DNA of 64,000 bases from Buchnera aphidicola str. Ua (Uroleucon ambrosiae) (GCF_000225465.1 NC_017259.1:496001-560000), one strand, 5' to 3'; positions 9,722 to 20,628 are shown, counted from the first letter of the stretch. Notes: generated from the sequence alone by a model not told the origin. Made by a program: numbers and translations.

Positions 9722-11470
9722 GTGAAATTGTTCAACCAATTAAGATGGTTTTTTAAACGTGAATGGAAAAGATATTTAGGAGCAATTATATTATTGATAA
9801 TAATTGCTATTTTACAATTATTACCACCTAAAATAGTAGGTGTATTAATAGATTTAATTATTAAAAATGATATTCATGGTATGCAAATATTTTCATGGAT
9901 TTTTATTATTCTCTTAGTGGCGATAACTATATATATATTACGTTATTTATGGAGAATATTATTATTTGGAGCTTCTTATAAATTAGCTATAGAACTACGC
10001 GTAAAATTTTATTCATATCTTAGCCAACAAAGCCAAATATTTTTTTTAAAAAATAGAACTGGAGACTTAATAGCTAGAGCAACAAATGATGTAGATCGTG
10101 TAGTTTTTGCAGCAGGTGAAGGTGTTTTAACACTTGTAGACTCATTAGTTATGGGTTGCTCTGTTTTAATAGTTATGAGTACTCAGATTAGTTTTCTACT
10201 TACGATAATTTCACTATTACCTATGCCAATTATGGCGATATTTATTAAAAAATATGGTCAAGAACTACACAACAAATTTCGTAGTGCGCAGACCGCTTTT
10301 TCTTTATTAAATAATCAAACACAAGAAATACTAACTAGTATTCGCATGATTCGAGCCTTTGGATTAGAAAAAAATCAATTAAATAAATTTAACACAATTG
10401 TTAGAGAAGCTGGAAACAAAAATATGGAAGTAGCTAAAATTGATGCTTGTTTTGATCCAGTTATTTATTTATCAGTAGCTTTTTCTAATTTATTAGCCAT
10501 TATTAGTGGAGGATCATTAGTTTGGAAGAATCAAATCACTATCGGACAACTAACTAGTTTTATTATGTACTTAGGATTAATGATTTGGCCTATGTTAGCT
10601 TTGGCATGGATGTTTAATATCGTTGAAAGAGGTAGTGCTGCATGGGAAAGAATTTACTCAATTATTAACAAAGAATTGTATATCAAAGATGGAAATAAAA
10701 CCATTCCACTATATCCTGGTATATTAAATATTAATATTTATAAATTTTATTATCCAAAAAATAACATTCCATCTTTAAAAAATATAAAAATCATTCTTAA
10801 ACCAGGAAATATATTAGGTATTTGTGGTCCAACAGGATCTGGAAAAACTACAATATTAAAACTAATTCAAAGACAATTTAATTTTATTAATAAACAAGAT
10901 ATTACGTATCATTCTTTATCATTATTAGAATTAAAAATTAATGATTGGAGAAAACGTATCGCAGTAGTAAATCAAACTTCTTTTTTATTTTCAGACAGCA
11001 TAGCTTATAATATTTCTTTAGGAAAACCTAATGCATCACAAAAAGATATTGAACAAGCAGCAAAATTATCAGATATACATAAAGATATTATTGATTTACC
11101 AAATAAATATGATACCCAAGTAGGAGAAAGAGGTGTTATGTTATCTGGTGGACAAAAACAACGTATTTGTATAGCACGTGCTGTATTATTAAATGCAGAA
11201 ATATTAATACTTGATGATGCTCTTTCTGCTGTTGATGCACAAACTGCAAATAATATTTTAAATAATATTATAAAATGGAAAAAACAAGAACATTCATTAA
11301 TTATTGCAACACATCGTTTATCTACATTAATAGATGCAAATGAAATCGTAGTAATTAAAAATGGTATAATTATACAAAGAGGAAATCATTTAAAATTAGT
11401 ACAAGAAGAAAATTGGTATAAATCTATGTATAATTATCAAAAATTAGAAAAAAAACTTAAGGATAACTAA
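9722..11470 (+). CDS. mdlA: ABC exporter half MdlA (multidrug resistance-like)
   Basis: 582 residues (E. coli 590). Half-transporter with about six membrane helices in residues 15-300 and a C-terminal ATPase domain. Walker A is GPTGSGKTT, the signature is the canonical LSGGQKQR, and the Walker B segment is [12 protein letters not shown], where the catalytic Glu position is Asp. The H-loop is IATHRLST. The start is GTG at 9722 after AGGA at 9712-9715; no better in-frame ATG is near. Only 7 bases separate it from mdlB, so they are cotranscribed and presumably pair as a heterodimer. The substrate is unknown. Confidence 0.95.
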   Translation: MKLFNQLRWFFKREWKRYLGAIILLIIIAILQLLPPKIVGVLIDLIIKNDIHGMQIFSWIFIILLVAITIYILRYLWRILLFGASYKLAIELRVKFYSYLSQQSQIFFLKNRTGDLIARATNDVDRVVFAAGEGVLTLVDSLVMGCSVLIVMSTQISFLLTIISLLPMPIMAIFIKKYGQELHNKFRSAQTAFSLLNNQTQEILTSIRMIRAFGLEKNQLNKFNTIVREAGNKNMEVAKIDACFDPVIYLSVAFSNLLAIISGGSLVWKNQITIGQLTSFIMYLGLMIWPMLALAWMFNIVERGSAAWERIYSIINKELYIKDGNKTIPLYPGILNINIYKFYYPKNNIPSLKNIKIILKPGNILGICGPTGSGKTTILKLIQRQFNFINKQDITYHSLSLLELKINDWRKRIAVVNQTSFLFSDSIAYNISLGKPNASQKDIEQAAKLSDIHKDIIDLPNKYDTQVGERGVMLSGGQKQRICIARAVLLNAEILILDDALSAVDAQTANNILNNIIKWKKQEHSLIIATHRLSTLIDANEIVVIKNGIIIQRGNHLKLVQEENWYKSMYNYQKLEKKLKDN

Positions 11471-11477
11471 AAAATAG

Positions 11478-13238
11478 GTGAAAAATATTTATAATATATC
11501 ACGTTTTATTGAATTTTGGCCGATTTTAAAACGTTTGCTCATATATGTGCATCCTTATAAAAAACAATTAATACTAGCATGTTTTTTACTTTTAGGTGGA
11601 TCAATATCAGAAGTTTTAGGACCAATCTTAATTAGTTATTTTATTGATAATATTTTAGCAAAGCATCAATTATATTTTCTAACAATATTGGTGATAATAA
11701 TATGTTTTATTATATTGCAAATATTATCAGTGTTTTTAAATTATTTTCAAAGTATTTTATTTAATAAAATTGCAGTAAAAATTATCAATAAACTACGAAA
11801 TGATGTGATGTATGCAGCTTTAAGACAGCCAATTAGTATATTTGATTCGCAACCTATTGGACAAATGATTTCTAAAGTCACTAGCGATACTGAAACAATA
11901 AAAGAACTATATGATACAGTAGCACCTACAATATTTCGCAGTACAATATTAATTATTGTTATATTATGTGCTATGTTTTCTCTTGAATGGCATATGGCAA
12001 TTATAGCTTTATGTATTTTACCTATTTTGATTACTATCATGTTGTTTTATCAATACTATAGTACACCTATTTTAAGAAAAGTAAGATATTACTTATCAGA
12101 CATTAATAATAAATTTAATGAAACAATAAATGGCATAAATGTTATTCAACAATTTCGTCAAGAAAAACATTTTAAAGAAAAAATAAAACACAGTAGCTAT
12201 TTACATTATATATCACGTATGAAAATACTAAGATTAGATGGTTTTTTACTCAGACCATTATTAAGTTTTATATCTGCTCTTATTTTATGTAATTTTATAT
12301 TATTATTTAGTTTATTTCCTGAAAAAACATTTGAAGTAGGTATATTATATGCATTTATTACTTATCTTGGCAGACTAAATGAACCGCTGATTGCTATTAC
12401 TATTCAGCAATCAGTATTTCAGCAATCTATTGTTGCAGGAGAAAGAATTTTTTTATTAATAGATTCGCCACAGCAGAAATATGGAAAAAATACAACGTCA
12501 TTAAAAAGTGGGAAAATAACAATTAAAAACGTGAGTTTTAGCTATAAAAATTCTAAAAAAAACACACTTAATAATATTAATATTGATATTCCATCGAAAA
12601 GTTTTATTGCATTTGTAGGAGATACTGGAAGCGGAAAAAGTACTTTAGCGAATTTACTAATGGGATATTATCCTATAAAACATGGAAGAATATTTTTAGA
12701 TAATACATCCATTGATTTAATTAGCCGCAGCGTTTTAAGAAAAAATATATTAATGGTACAACAAGATCCTATAGTTTTGTCTGATACTGTTTTTGCTAAT
12801 ATTGCATTAGGAAGAAAAATATCAGAAAAAAAAATATGGAATATATTAAATACTGTTTATCTTTCCTCTTTAGTAAAATCTATGTCTCAAGGAATTTATA
12901 CTGTATTAGGAGAAGAAGGTAATAATTTATCTGTGGGTCAAAAACAATTATTAGCTATTGCTAGAGTTTTAGTTGAATATCCTAAAATACTTATATTAGA
13001 TGAAGCTACTGCTAATATTGATTCTGAAACAGAACAGCTCATTCAAAAAACACTCTTATCAATACGGAAAAATTGCACTTTCATTGTAATTGCTCATAGA
13101 TTATCAACTATAACGGATGCAGATTTAATTGTTGTTCTAAAAAAAGGAAAAATTGTTGAATCTGGAACACATAAAACATTATTAAGTAATCAAGATGTTT
13201 ATTGGAAAATGTATATGTGCCAAATATCAAAATTTTAA
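11478..13238 (+). CDS. mdlB: ABC exporter half MdlB
   Basis: 586 residues (E. coli 593). Six-helix membrane domain followed by an ATPase with Walker A GDTGSGKST, signature LSVGQKQ (second Gly replaced by Val) and Walker B ILILDEATANIDS with the catalytic Glu present; H-loop IAHRLST. Its sequence defects are complementary to those of MdlA, which fits a heterodimer with one full and one degenerate ATP site. GTG start at 11478, preceded by an ATAGG-type site overlapping the spacer. The 3' end is 3 bases from the end of the oppositely oriented 4.5S RNA gene. Confidence 0.95.
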   Translation: MKNIYNISRFIEFWPILKRLLIYVHPYKKQLILACFLLLGGSISEVLGPILISYFIDNILAKHQLYFLTILVIIICFIILQILSVFLNYFQSILFNKIAVKIINKLRNDVMYAALRQPISIFDSQPIGQMISKVTSDTETIKELYDTVAPTIFRSTILIIVILCAMFSLEWHMAIIALCILPILITIMLFYQYYSTPILRKVRYYLSDINNKFNETINGINVIQQFRQEKHFKEKIKHSSYLHYISRMKILRLDGFLLRPLLSFISALILCNFILLFSLFPEKTFEVGILYAFITYLGRLNEPLIAITIQQSVFQQSIVAGERIFLLIDSPQQKYGKNTTSLKSGKITIKNVSFSYKNSKKNTLNNINIDIPSKSFIAFVGDTGSGKSTLANLLMGYYPIKHGRIFLDNTSIDLISRSVLRKNILMVQQDPIVLSDTVFANIALGRKISEKKIWNILNTVYLSSLVKSMSQGIYTVLGEEGNNLSVGQKQLLAIARVLVEYPKILILDEATANIDSETEQLIQKTLLSIRKNCTFIVIAHRLSTITDADLIVVLKKGKIVESGTHKTLLSNQDVYWKMYMCQISKF

Positions 13239-13241
13239 AAG

Positions 13242-13343
13242 TTTCTGTTAGCTTAATCAGAACACCTGTATCTATTGATGCGGCTGCTTTCTTCCGAATC
13301 TGACCAAGTTTTCAATATGACAGTGTTTGGAGCTAACAGAAAA
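13242..13343 (-). ncRNA. ffs: 4.5S RNA of the signal recognition particle
   Basis: Minus strand, about 102 nt. The Ffh-binding core reads GGTCAGATTCGGAAGAAAGC, equivalent to the E. coli core GGTCAGGTCCGGAAGGAAGC with the GGAA tetraloop. The ends pair as TTTCTGTTAGCT with AGCTAACAGAAA, closing one long hairpin, as expected. With Ffh and FtsY the RNA targets membrane proteins to SecY, which is encoded in this window. Its ends are set by the terminal stem, so they may be off by a few bases. It runs opposite to mdlB and dnaX. Confidence 0.93.
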
Positions 13344-13350
13344 CTATTTA

Positions 13351-13379
13351 AATATAATAAGTTTTTTACTTTTATTCAA
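13351..13379 (-). promoter_or_regulatory. sigma70 promoter of ffs
   Basis: On the minus strand, TTGAAT (13374-13379) and TATATT (13351-13356) are separated by exactly 17 bases. The -10 ends 7 bases before the 5' end of the 4.5S RNA, so the start of transcription would coincide with the mature end. Confidence 0.75.
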
Positions 13380-13553
13380 GTATATTTTTTATTGTATAGA
13401 TCAATTAGGTAAGTTACAACTAATATTTATAATATTAATAAAATATTTTTAAACAATTAAATAAAAAACTTCTATAAAATATATAAGAATACTTTCATAA
13501 TATAATAAATATTGATAGCATAATATTCTTTTTATTAAAATGATAAAAAATAT

Positions 13554-14648
13554 ATGAATTATCAAATATTAGCACAAAAATGGCGTCCACAATCTTTTCA
13601 AGATATCATTGGTCAAAAAAATATTGTTACTGCTATATCTAATGGATTATCTCTTGGACGTATTCATCATGCATGGTTATTTTCTGGTACACGAGGTGTT
13701 GGAAAAACTACTATTGCTCGTTTACTAGCTAAAAGTTTAAACTGTGAAAAAGGTATTACATCAAATCCTTGTAGAAAATGCCTGATTTGTCAAGAAATCG
13801 AAAAAGGATTATGTTTAGATGTAATCGAAATTGATGGAGCTTCTCGTACTAAAGTAGAAGATATGCGAGATATATTAGATAATATTTCTTATGCACCAAA
13901 TAAAAGTCGTTTTAAAATATATTTAATTGATGAAGTACACATGCTATCTCGCCATAGTTTTAATGCATTACTTAAAACACTTGAAGAACCTCCTAAACAT
14001 GTGAAATTTATTTTAGCTACTACAGATATAGAAAGAATCCCTAAAACAATTATTTCGCGTTGTTTATATTTTCAACTACAGATTATATCTGAAGAAAAAA
14101 TTTTTAATTTTCTAAAAATTATATTATTAAAAGAATCTATTAAAACTGATATATATTCTTTAAAAAAAATATCTTATCACGCTAAAGGCAGTATAAGAGA
14201 TGCATTAAATTTGTTAGAATATGCTATTAATATAGGAAATGGTCATATTACAATAAATACAACAAGAGAAATGTTAGGTATACCATTAGAAAAATATTCT
14301 TTTTTATTAACTAGATCAGTATTAAAAATTAATGCAAAAAAAACAATGTTTTTATTAAATAGAATGCATAATATAGGAGTAGAATGGGAAGAGATTTTAA
14401 TTGAAATACTACGTTTTTTACATCGTATTTCTATAACACAATATTTTTCATCACAATATAAACAATCTATTCAAGATATTTATCAAAATCATATTAATAT
14501 AATAGCTAATAATATAACAAAAAAAAATATACAATTATGCTATCAAATATTATTAAATGGAAGAAAAGAATTACAATTTGCTCCTAGTAGAAGAATAGGT
14601 GTTGAAATGACTTTACTGCGTGCAATTAATACAATGAAAATACATTAA
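13554..14648 (+). CDS. dnaX: DNA polymerase III clamp-loader subunit gamma (short DnaX)
   Basis: 364 residues, against 643 (tau) and 431 (gamma) in E. coli. AAA+ subunit that loads the beta clamp. Walker A is GTRGVGKT (residues 45-52) and the zinc site has Cys64, 73, 76 and 79, identical spacing to E. coli. The DEVHMLS Walker B and sensor TTD segments are present. Collar domain III ends with GRKELQFAPSRRIGVEMTLL, and the protein stops a few residues later. The Pro/Ala-rich linker and tau domains IV-V, which bind DnaB and the polymerase alpha subunit, are absent, and no programmed frameshift is needed. The start ATATATG lacks a strong ribosome site. Confidence 0.96.
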   Translation: MNYQILAQKWRPQSFQDIIGQKNIVTAISNGLSLGRIHHAWLFSGTRGVGKTTIARLLAKSLNCEKGITSNPCRKCLICQEIEKGLCLDVIEIDGASRTKVEDMRDILDNISYAPNKSRFKIYLIDEVHMLSRHSFNALLKTLEEPPKHVKFILATTDIERIPKTIISRCLYFQLQIISEEKIFNFLKIILLKESIKTDIYSLKKISYHAKGSIRDALNLLEYAINIGNGHITINTTREMLGIPLEKYSFLLTRSVLKINAKKTMFLLNRMHNIGVEWEEILIEILRFLHRISITQYFSSQYKQSIQDIYQNHINIIANNITKKNIQLCYQILLNGRKELQFAPSRRIGVEMTLLRAINTMKIH

Positions 14649-15075
14649 AACAAATTGAATTCAGACATGTTTACAATGATTATTCTAATATAAACATATA
14701 AAAATTTTAAAAAATATAAATAATGTATTATATATAATCTTTAAATAAATATTATAATAAAAATATGAATAAATTACTTATGAATATAGAATATAATGAT
14801 TTTATACCCAATTCGTAAAAAATAAAAAATATTTAAAAACATTAAATTAATTAAAAAATAATAAAATTCATTATAAAAAATAAACTTAACTTATTTGCTC
14901 ATAAAACAATAATTTTAAATATATATAATACAATCAGTATTAAAAAAATTCATTTTTAGTAAAAGATTTTATATTCAGAACTAAAAAATTCTTTAATATA
15001 TAAATGTTTTAAAAATAATATTCATTCAATAATACTGAAAATACGTTCTTTCATATCATTAAAAGAGAATAAAAT
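14649..15075. other. 427-bp spacer between dnaX and ybaB
   Basis: AT-rich, with stops in all frames. It sits where the tau-specific 3' part of dnaX would be, but I see no residual similarity to domains IV-V. No terminator with a GC stem is evident. The ybaB ribosome site AAAGAGAATAAA is at its end. Confidence 0.5.
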
Positions 15076-15404
15076 ATGTTTACTAAAGGTGGTTTAGGTA
15101 ATTTAATGAAACAAGCACAACAAATGCAAGAAAAAATGGCAAAGATACAAGAAGAAATAGCTAAAATGGAAGTTACAGGAGAAGCCGGTGCTGGATTAGT
15201 TAAAGTAACTATAAATGGAGCTCATAATTGTAGACGCGTAGAAGTAGATCCTAGTCTTCTTAAAGATGACAAAGATATGTTAGAAGATTTAGCAGCTGCT
15301 GCTTTTAATGATGCTACAAGAAGAATATCAGAAGTGCAAAAAAGAAAATGTCTGCTATATCTACAGGAATGCAATTACCTAATGGATTTAATATTCCTAT
15401 TTAA
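15076..15404 (+). CDS. ybaB: nucleoid-associated protein YbaB/EbfC, frame broken at a poly-A tract
   Basis: Small DNA-binding dimer of the YbaB/EbfC family, encoded next to dnaX as in most bacteria. The first 87 or so residues match E. coli closely ([34 protein letters not shown]). The frame then diverges at the A6 run 15338-15343. One more A would read [19 protein letters not shown] and end at TAA 15402-15404, matching the E. coli tail QKEKMASVSSGMQLPPGFK. As written, translation instead runs on in the wrong frame to 15426, giving 116 residues with an unrelated tail. Slippage, recent mutation or sequencing error are all possible. The corrected length is 109, exactly that of E. coli. Confidence 0.92.
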
Positions 15405-15544
15405 TTTGAAAAAAAATAGAAACTAAGCTCAATTAAAATAATTTTAAGATAATTAATATATTTTTTCTATTTTACATCTTTTAATCTATAAATATTTTTT
15501 GTTTTTTAATATTAATTATTGAAAATATAAAAAGAGATATTCTT

Positions 15545-17419
15545 ATGCATAAACAAAAAAAAGAAATATATAATTTTCAATCAGAAGTTAAACAATTATT
15601 ACATTTGATGATTCATTCATTATATTCTAACAAAGAGATATTTTTAAGAGAATTAGTTTCTAATGCATCAGATGCAATAGATAAATTAAGATTTGAATCT
15701 ATTTCATCACCAAAATTATATGAAAATGATAATGATTTAAAAATTCAAATATCTGTTAATAAAGCACAAAAAACATTAATTATTAGTGATAATGGCATTG
15801 GAATGAGCAAAAAAGATGCTATTGAAAACCTTGGCACAATTGCTAAATCAGGGACTAAACTATTTTTAAAATCTTTAGAACAAAAAACAAATAAAAAAAA
15901 TGAACTAATTGGAGAATTTGGAGTTGGTTTTTATTCATCTTTCATGGTATCAGATCAAGTTTCCATTAGAACTAGATTTGCCGGAACAACAGCTAATGAA
16001 GGAATATTATGGGAATCATCAGGAGAAGGAAAATATAATGTTACAAATATCACTAAAAAAACTAGAGGTACAGAAATTACATTATTCTTAAAAAAAGAAG
16101 AAGAAGAATTTTTAGAAACATGGCGTATTAAAAATATTATTAGTAAATATTCTGATCATATTACAGTTCCAATATACATGCAAAATTATGATGAAAAAAA
16201 CAAAACATATTTTTGGGAACAAATTAACAAAGCTAAAGCATTATGGACTTTAAATAAATCTTCTATTACTGATGAAGAATATAAAGATTTTTATAAACAT
16301 CTTACTAATGATCAAAAAGATCCGCTTATATGGAGTCATAATCATGTAGAAGGTAAACAAGAATATATTAGTTTATTATATATCCCCCAAAAAGCAGCTT
16401 GGGATATATGGAATAGAGATAATAAACATGGTTTAAAATTATATGTAAAACGCGTATATGTTATGGATAATTCTTATGAATTTCTTCCTAATTATTTACG
16501 TTTTATAAGAGGTTTATTAGATTCTAATGATTTACCTTTAAATGTATCACGTGAAATATTACAGAATAATGCTGTTACAGGACAATTAAGAAAAGCGTTA
16601 ATTAAAAGATCTTTGAATATGCTAGATAAAATATCAAAAAATAATATTGAAAAATATCAAATATTCTGGAATGAATTTGGTCTAGTGTTAAAAGAAGGAC
16701 CTGCCGAAGACCATGAAAATATAGATATAATTGCTAATTTATTACGTTTTACATCTATTAAAAATAATACTTCTGAACAAAATATGTCCTTACAAAAATA
16801 TATATCTGATATGAATGAAAAACAGGAAAAAATATATTATATCACTGCAGATAGCTATTTAGCTGCAAAAAATAGTCCTCATTTAGAAATATTTAAAAAA
16901 AATAATATTGATGTTTTATTATTATCAGATCGTATTGATGAATGGATGATGAATTATCTCATTGAATTTCAAGGTAAAAAATTTCAATCTATCAGTAAAG
17001 AAGATTTGTCAATTAACAAATTTAATCAAGAAACAAAAATAAAAAATAATGAAATTTCAACAGAAATGATTGATTTTTTAAAAAAAGTCAAAAAATCACT
17101 GGGCGATCAAGTAAAAGATGTTAGATTTACTAATCGTTTAACAGAAACACCATGTGTGTTATTAAGTGATTCAACTGAAATGACTACACAAATGGCTAAA
17201 CTTTTTTCTGCAGCAGGACAATCTGTTCCAGAATTAAAATATATTTTTGAAATTAATCCAAAACACTTATTGATAAAAAAAATATGTTTAATTCATGATG
17301 AAAATAAATTTAATGAATGGATTAAACTATTATTAGATCAAGCTTTATTATCTGAAAAAGGTCATTTAGATAATCCACATAAATTTATTGCTAGAATGAA
17401 CAAATTGCTTTTAAAGTAA
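15545..17419 (+). CDS. htpG: HSP90 family chaperone HtpG
   Basis: 624 residues (E. coli 624). Cytoplasmic ATP-dependent dimeric chaperone. The GHKL ATPase motifs are present in order: [20 protein letters not shown], and GEFGVGFYS. The middle domain contains [16 protein letters not shown], whose Arg contacts the ATP gamma phosphate. The C-terminal dimerisation domain is complete. Ribosome site AAGAGAT is before ATG 15545. The gene is followed by a hairpin and then adk, as in E. coli (recR removed upstream). Confidence 0.98.
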   Translation: MHKQKKEIYNFQSEVKQLLHLMIHSLYSNKEIFLRELVSNASDAIDKLRFESISSPKLYENDNDLKIQISVNKAQKTLIISDNGIGMSKKDAIENLGTIAKSGTKLFLKSLEQKTNKKNELIGEFGVGFYSSFMVSDQVSIRTRFAGTTANEGILWESSGEGKYNVTNITKKTRGTEITLFLKKEEEEFLETWRIKNIISKYSDHITVPIYMQNYDEKNKTYFWEQINKAKALWTLNKSSITDEEYKDFYKHLTNDQKDPLIWSHNHVEGKQEYISLLYIPQKAAWDIWNRDNKHGLKLYVKRVYVMDNSYEFLPNYLRFIRGLLDSNDLPLNVSREILQNNAVTGQLRKALIKRSLNMLDKISKNNIEKYQIFWNEFGLVLKEGPAEDHENIDIIANLLRFTSIKNNTSEQNMSLQKYISDMNEKQEKIYYITADSYLAAKNSPHLEIFKKNNIDVLLLSDRIDEWMMNYLIEFQGKKFQSISKEDLSINKFNQETKIKNNEISTEMIDFLKKVKKSLGDQVKDVRFTNRLTETPCVLLSDSTEMTTQMAKLFSAAGQSVPELKYIFEINPKHLLIKKICLIHDENKFNEWIKLLLDQALLSEKGHLDNPHKFIARMNKLLLK

Positions 17420-17430
17420 TACATTAGTAT

Positions 17431-17462
17431 GATTACTACTACTATGTAATATAGTAGTAATC
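17431..17462 (+). terminator. hairpin after htpG
   Basis: Perfect 11-bp inverted repeat GATTACTACTA / TAGTAGTAATC with a 10-base loop, 11 bases after the htpG stop. The stem has modest GC content and only a weak T run follows. Confidence 0.6.
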
Positions 17463-17500
17463 TTAATATTCACTAATATTTTTATAAGATATTATTAATT

Positions 17501-18145
17501 ATGCGTATTATCCTTATTGGTGCACCTGGTACAGGAAAAGGAACACAAGGAACATTTATTTCAGAAAGATATAAAATACCAAAAATATCTACAGGCGATA
17601 TGCTAAGAGAAGCTGTTCATTTAAAAACTAATATAGGTAGAATAATTAAAAATGTTATTGAAAAAGGAAAATTAGTTTCTAATGAAATTGTTTGTAATTT
17701 AATTGCAAAAAGAATTCAAAAAAAAGATTGCATTAATGGTTTCTTATTAGATGGTTTTCCAAGAACACTAGAACAAGCTTATTATTTATCAAAAATTAAT
17801 TTTAAAATAGATTACGTTTTAGAATTTATGGTACCATTTCAATCTATATTAGAACGCATATCTGGTAGACGTGTACATGCTGCATCAGGTCGTATTTATC
17901 ATGTTAAATTTAAACCACCAAAAATTCAAAATAAAGATGATATCACTGGACAAGAATTGATCATTCGAGAAGATGATAAAATAGAAAGTGTTATACAAAG
18001 ATTAGAGGAATATAAAAAAATACATGATCCATTAATTAAGTATTATATAAACCAAAAAAAAATGGGGAATATAAAATTTTTTCAAATTAATGGAACTAAT
18101 TCAGTATCATTTATTCATAAAAAAATAGAACAAGCTTTAAAATAA
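17501..18145 (+). CDS. adk: adenylate kinase
   Basis: 214 residues, the same length as E. coli. Catalyses ATP + AMP to 2 ADP. The P-loop is GAPGTGKGTQ (residues 7-16), the AMP-binding segment STGDMLREAV is present, and LLDGFPRT and the LID region SGRRVHAASGRIYHV follow. The LID lacks a zinc cysteine set, as in E. coli. The frame is intact. Confidence 0.98.
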   Translation: MRIILIGAPGTGKGTQGTFISERYKIPKISTGDMLREAVHLKTNIGRIIKNVIEKGKLVSNEIVCNLIAKRIQKKDCINGFLLDGFPRTLEQAYYLSKINFKIDYVLEFMVPFQSILERISGRRVHAASGRIYHVKFKPPKIQNKDDITGQELIIREDDKIESVIQRLEEYKKIHDPLIKYYINQKKMGNIKFFQINGTNSVSFIHKKIEQALK

Positions 18146-18157
18146 ATAATTATTATG

Positions 18158-18231
18158 TGCGTTCTACAGGATTTGAACCTGTGACCTACGGCTTAGAAGG
18201 CCGTTGCTCTATCCAGCTGAGCTAAGAACGC
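18158..18231 (-). tRNA. tRNA-Arg (anticodon UCU)
   Basis: Minus strand, 74 nt. Acceptor stem GCGTTCT pairs with AGAACGC, discriminator A. Anticodon loop CTTCTAA gives UCU, reading AGA and AGG, which are the dominant Arg codons in this AT-rich genome. T arm ACAGG-TTCAAAT-CCTGT. CCA is not encoded. On the minus strand a TATAAT (plus 18239-18244) lies 7 bases upstream, a plausible -10. It matches the position of E. coli argU near folD. Confidence 0.96.
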
Positions 18232-18376
18232 ATAAAATATTATATTAAAATTTAACATTAATAGTATATATATACAAGTAAATACTATAAATATTATGAA
18301 ATAATATAATATTAATTAATATTACATTAACAATTTTATAAATATGCTTTATAAAATTTCACTGAGTTAATTAAAA

Positions 18377-19234
18377 ATGTCTGCAATAATAATAGATGGT
18401 AATAAAATTGCACAAAAATTGCAATTAAAAATTGCACAAAAAATTAATCAAAGAAAAAAAGATGGAAAAAAAATACCTGGATTAGCTATGATTTTAGTAG
18501 GACAGCATATTCCTTCAGAAATTTATTTAAACAAAAAAAAAATTGCATGTAAAAATGTTGGTTTTTTTTCAGAATATTGGAATTTTCCTGAAACTGTTGA
18601 TGAGATAGAAATATTAAATTTAATTAATCAACTCAATAATAATATAAATATAGATGGTATTTTAGTACAATTACCTCTCCCAAAGCATATAAATCATATA
18701 AAAATTTTAAGTAGTATTATTCCTGATAAAGATGTAGATGGTTTTCATCCGTATAATACTGGTTCTTTATGTCAAAGAACGCCTAAATTAAGGGCATGTA
18801 CTCCAAAAGGTATTATTACCATGTTACAATATAATAAAATAAAAACTCATGGATTACACGCAGTTATGGTTGGAGCATCAAATATAGTTGGAAGACCTAT
18901 GAGCTTAGAATTATTATTAGCTGGCTGTACTACTACTGTTACACATCGATTTACTAAAAATTTAAAATATCATGTAAAAAATGCAGATTTATTAATTGTA
19001 GCTGTTGGAAAACCAAATTTTTTAAAAGGAAAATGGATTAAAAACGGATCTATAGTTATAGATGTTGGTATTAATCGATTAAAAAATGGTAAAATAGTAG
19101 GAGATGTTGATTTTAAAAACGCATATTTAAGAGCATCATATATCACACCTGTACCTGGTGGAGTAGGTCCTATGACAGTTGCAACATTATTACAAAACAC
19201 ATTAGAAGCCTGTGAAAATCATCATGATACTTAA
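18377..19234 (+). CDS. folD: bifunctional methylene-THF dehydrogenase / methenyl-THF cyclohydrolase
   Basis: 285 residues (E. coli 288). Interconverts 5,10-methylene-, methenyl- and 10-formyl-tetrahydrofolate, the last feeding Fmt in this window. The catalytic YLNKKKIAC block contains the Tyr and Lys of the family, and the [10 protein letters not shown] substrate motif is present. The Rossmann part has [11 protein letters not shown], and the C-terminus has the [16 protein letters not shown] motif. It converges with cysS with only 8 bases between the stops; a 12-bp palindrome ACTTAATTAAGT spans the junction. Confidence 0.97.
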   Translation: MSAIIIDGNKIAQKLQLKIAQKINQRKKDGKKIPGLAMILVGQHIPSEIYLNKKKIACKNVGFFSEYWNFPETVDEIEILNLINQLNNNINIDGILVQLPLPKHINHIKILSSIIPDKDVDGFHPYNTGSLCQRTPKLRACTPKGIITMLQYNKIKTHGLHAVMVGASNIVGRPMSLELLLAGCTTTVTHRFTKNLKYHVKNADLLIVAVGKPNFLKGKWIKNGSIVIDVGINRLKNGKIVGDVDFKNAYLRASYITPVPGGVGPMTVATLLQNTLEACENHHDT

Positions 19235-19242
19235 TTAAGTAA

Positions 19243-20628
19243 TTATTTTTTACGCCAATGTGTACCATCAGATGAATCTTCTAAAATAACATCTAAAGAT
19301 GTTAATTTATCTCGTATTTTGTCAGCTTCTTTCCATGATTTTAATTGTCTAGCTATGTTTCTTTTTTTGATTAATAATTCTATTTTTTTTTCTAAATTTT
19401 GATTTAATATAGATTTACTTTTTAAAAATTCTTCTGGTTTATTTAATAGAAAGCCTAAATAATTAGCTATTTTTTTTAATCTAAAAGCAAATTTGTTTGC
19501 TTTTAATACATCATTTTTTTTAAAAAAATTAATTTTTCGTGCTATTTGTAAAAAAATAGAAAAAACTTTAGGCGTATTAAAATCATTATTCATAGCATTA
19601 TAAAATTCTAATTCAAAATTCATGCCTTCATCATTATTAGATATAGGATGAGTATTATTTAAAGCTGAATATAAATATTTTAATGATATATCTGCTTGAT
19701 TTAAATTTTTTTGACAATAATATAGAGGATGACGATAATGTGTTGAAAGAAAAAAATAACGTAAAATTTCAGCATCATAATCTTGTAAAATATCTTTTAA
19801 AAAACAAACATTGTTTAATGATTTAGACATTTTTTGATTTTTTGAAATTACTACACCTGTATGCATCCAAAAATTAATTTGAGCTTGACTATTAAAACAC
19901 ATAGATTGTGCTCTCTCATTTTCATGATGAGGAAAAAGTAAATCAGAACCACCACCATGAATATCTACGCAATCTTGAAAAAATACATTATTGATTGTAG
20001 TACATTCAATATGCCAACCAGGACGACCTCGACCCCAAGGAGAATTCCAAGAATATTCTTTGTTATGAGTTATTTTCCAGAGTACAAAATCTAAAGGATT
20101 TTTTTTAGTATTATTTATTGGAATACGCAATCCGGATTTTAAGAATCTTAAAGCTTGACGAGATAAAGCTCCATAATGAGGATTACTATCTACAGAAAAA
20201 ATCACATCACCATTTTTGTTTATATAGGCATGTTGATTATGAATTAGTTTAATAATTATTTTAATAATATTATTAATATAATCCGTAATACGCGGCTCTT
20301 CATCTGGTGGAGAAATACCTAAAGATAATAAATCTTTATGCATTTCTGATATCATAAAATTAGTTAAATCATAAATATTAATTTGTTCATTCATAGATTT
20401 TTTGATAATTTTATCATCAATATCAGTAATATTACGAACATATTTTACTTGAAATCCAATTAATCGTAAATAACGTATTATTATGTCAAATGCAACAAAA
20501 GTACGTCCATGTCCAATATGACAAAAATCATATACAGTTACACCACATACATATAAATTAATTTTATTTTTTTGTATAGGTTTAAAAATTTCTTTTTTGC
20601 GAGTTAATGTATTAAAAATTTTCAACAT
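19243..20628 (-). CDS. cysS: cysteinyl-tRNA synthetase
   Basis: 461 residues, as in E. coli. Class I aminoacyl-tRNA synthetase. The HIGH motif is [13 protein letters not shown] and the KMSKS loop is QKMSKSLNN. The catalytic zinc is held by Cys28 ([10 protein letters not shown]), the Cys of IECTTI, and the His/Glu of [11 protein letters not shown]. The C-terminal anticodon-binding part ends in DGTHWRKK. Start at ATG 20628 after a TAGGATTTA-type site on the minus strand. Confidence 0.98.
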   Translation of the reverse strand: MLKIFNTLTRKKEIFKPIQKNKINLYVCGVTVYDFCHIGHGRTFVAFDIIIRYLRLIGFQVKYVRNITDIDDKIIKKSMNEQINIYDLTNFMISEMHKDLLSLGISPPDEEPRITDYINNIIKIIIKLIHNQHAYINKNGDVIFSVDSNPHYGALSRQALRFLKSGLRIPINNTKKNPLDFVLWKITHNKEYSWNSPWGRGRPGWHIECTTINNVFFQDCVDIHGGGSDLLFPHHENERAQSMCFNSQAQINFWMHTGVVISKNQKMSKSLNNVCFLKDILQDYDAEILRYFFLSTHYRHPLYYCQKNLNQADISLKYLYSALNNTHPISNNDEGMNFELEFYNAMNNDFNTPKVFSIFLQIARKINFFKKNDVLKANKFAFRLKKIANYLGFLLNKPEEFLKSKSILNQNLEKKIELLIKKRNIARQLKSWKEADKIRDKLTSLDVILEDSSDGTHWRKK

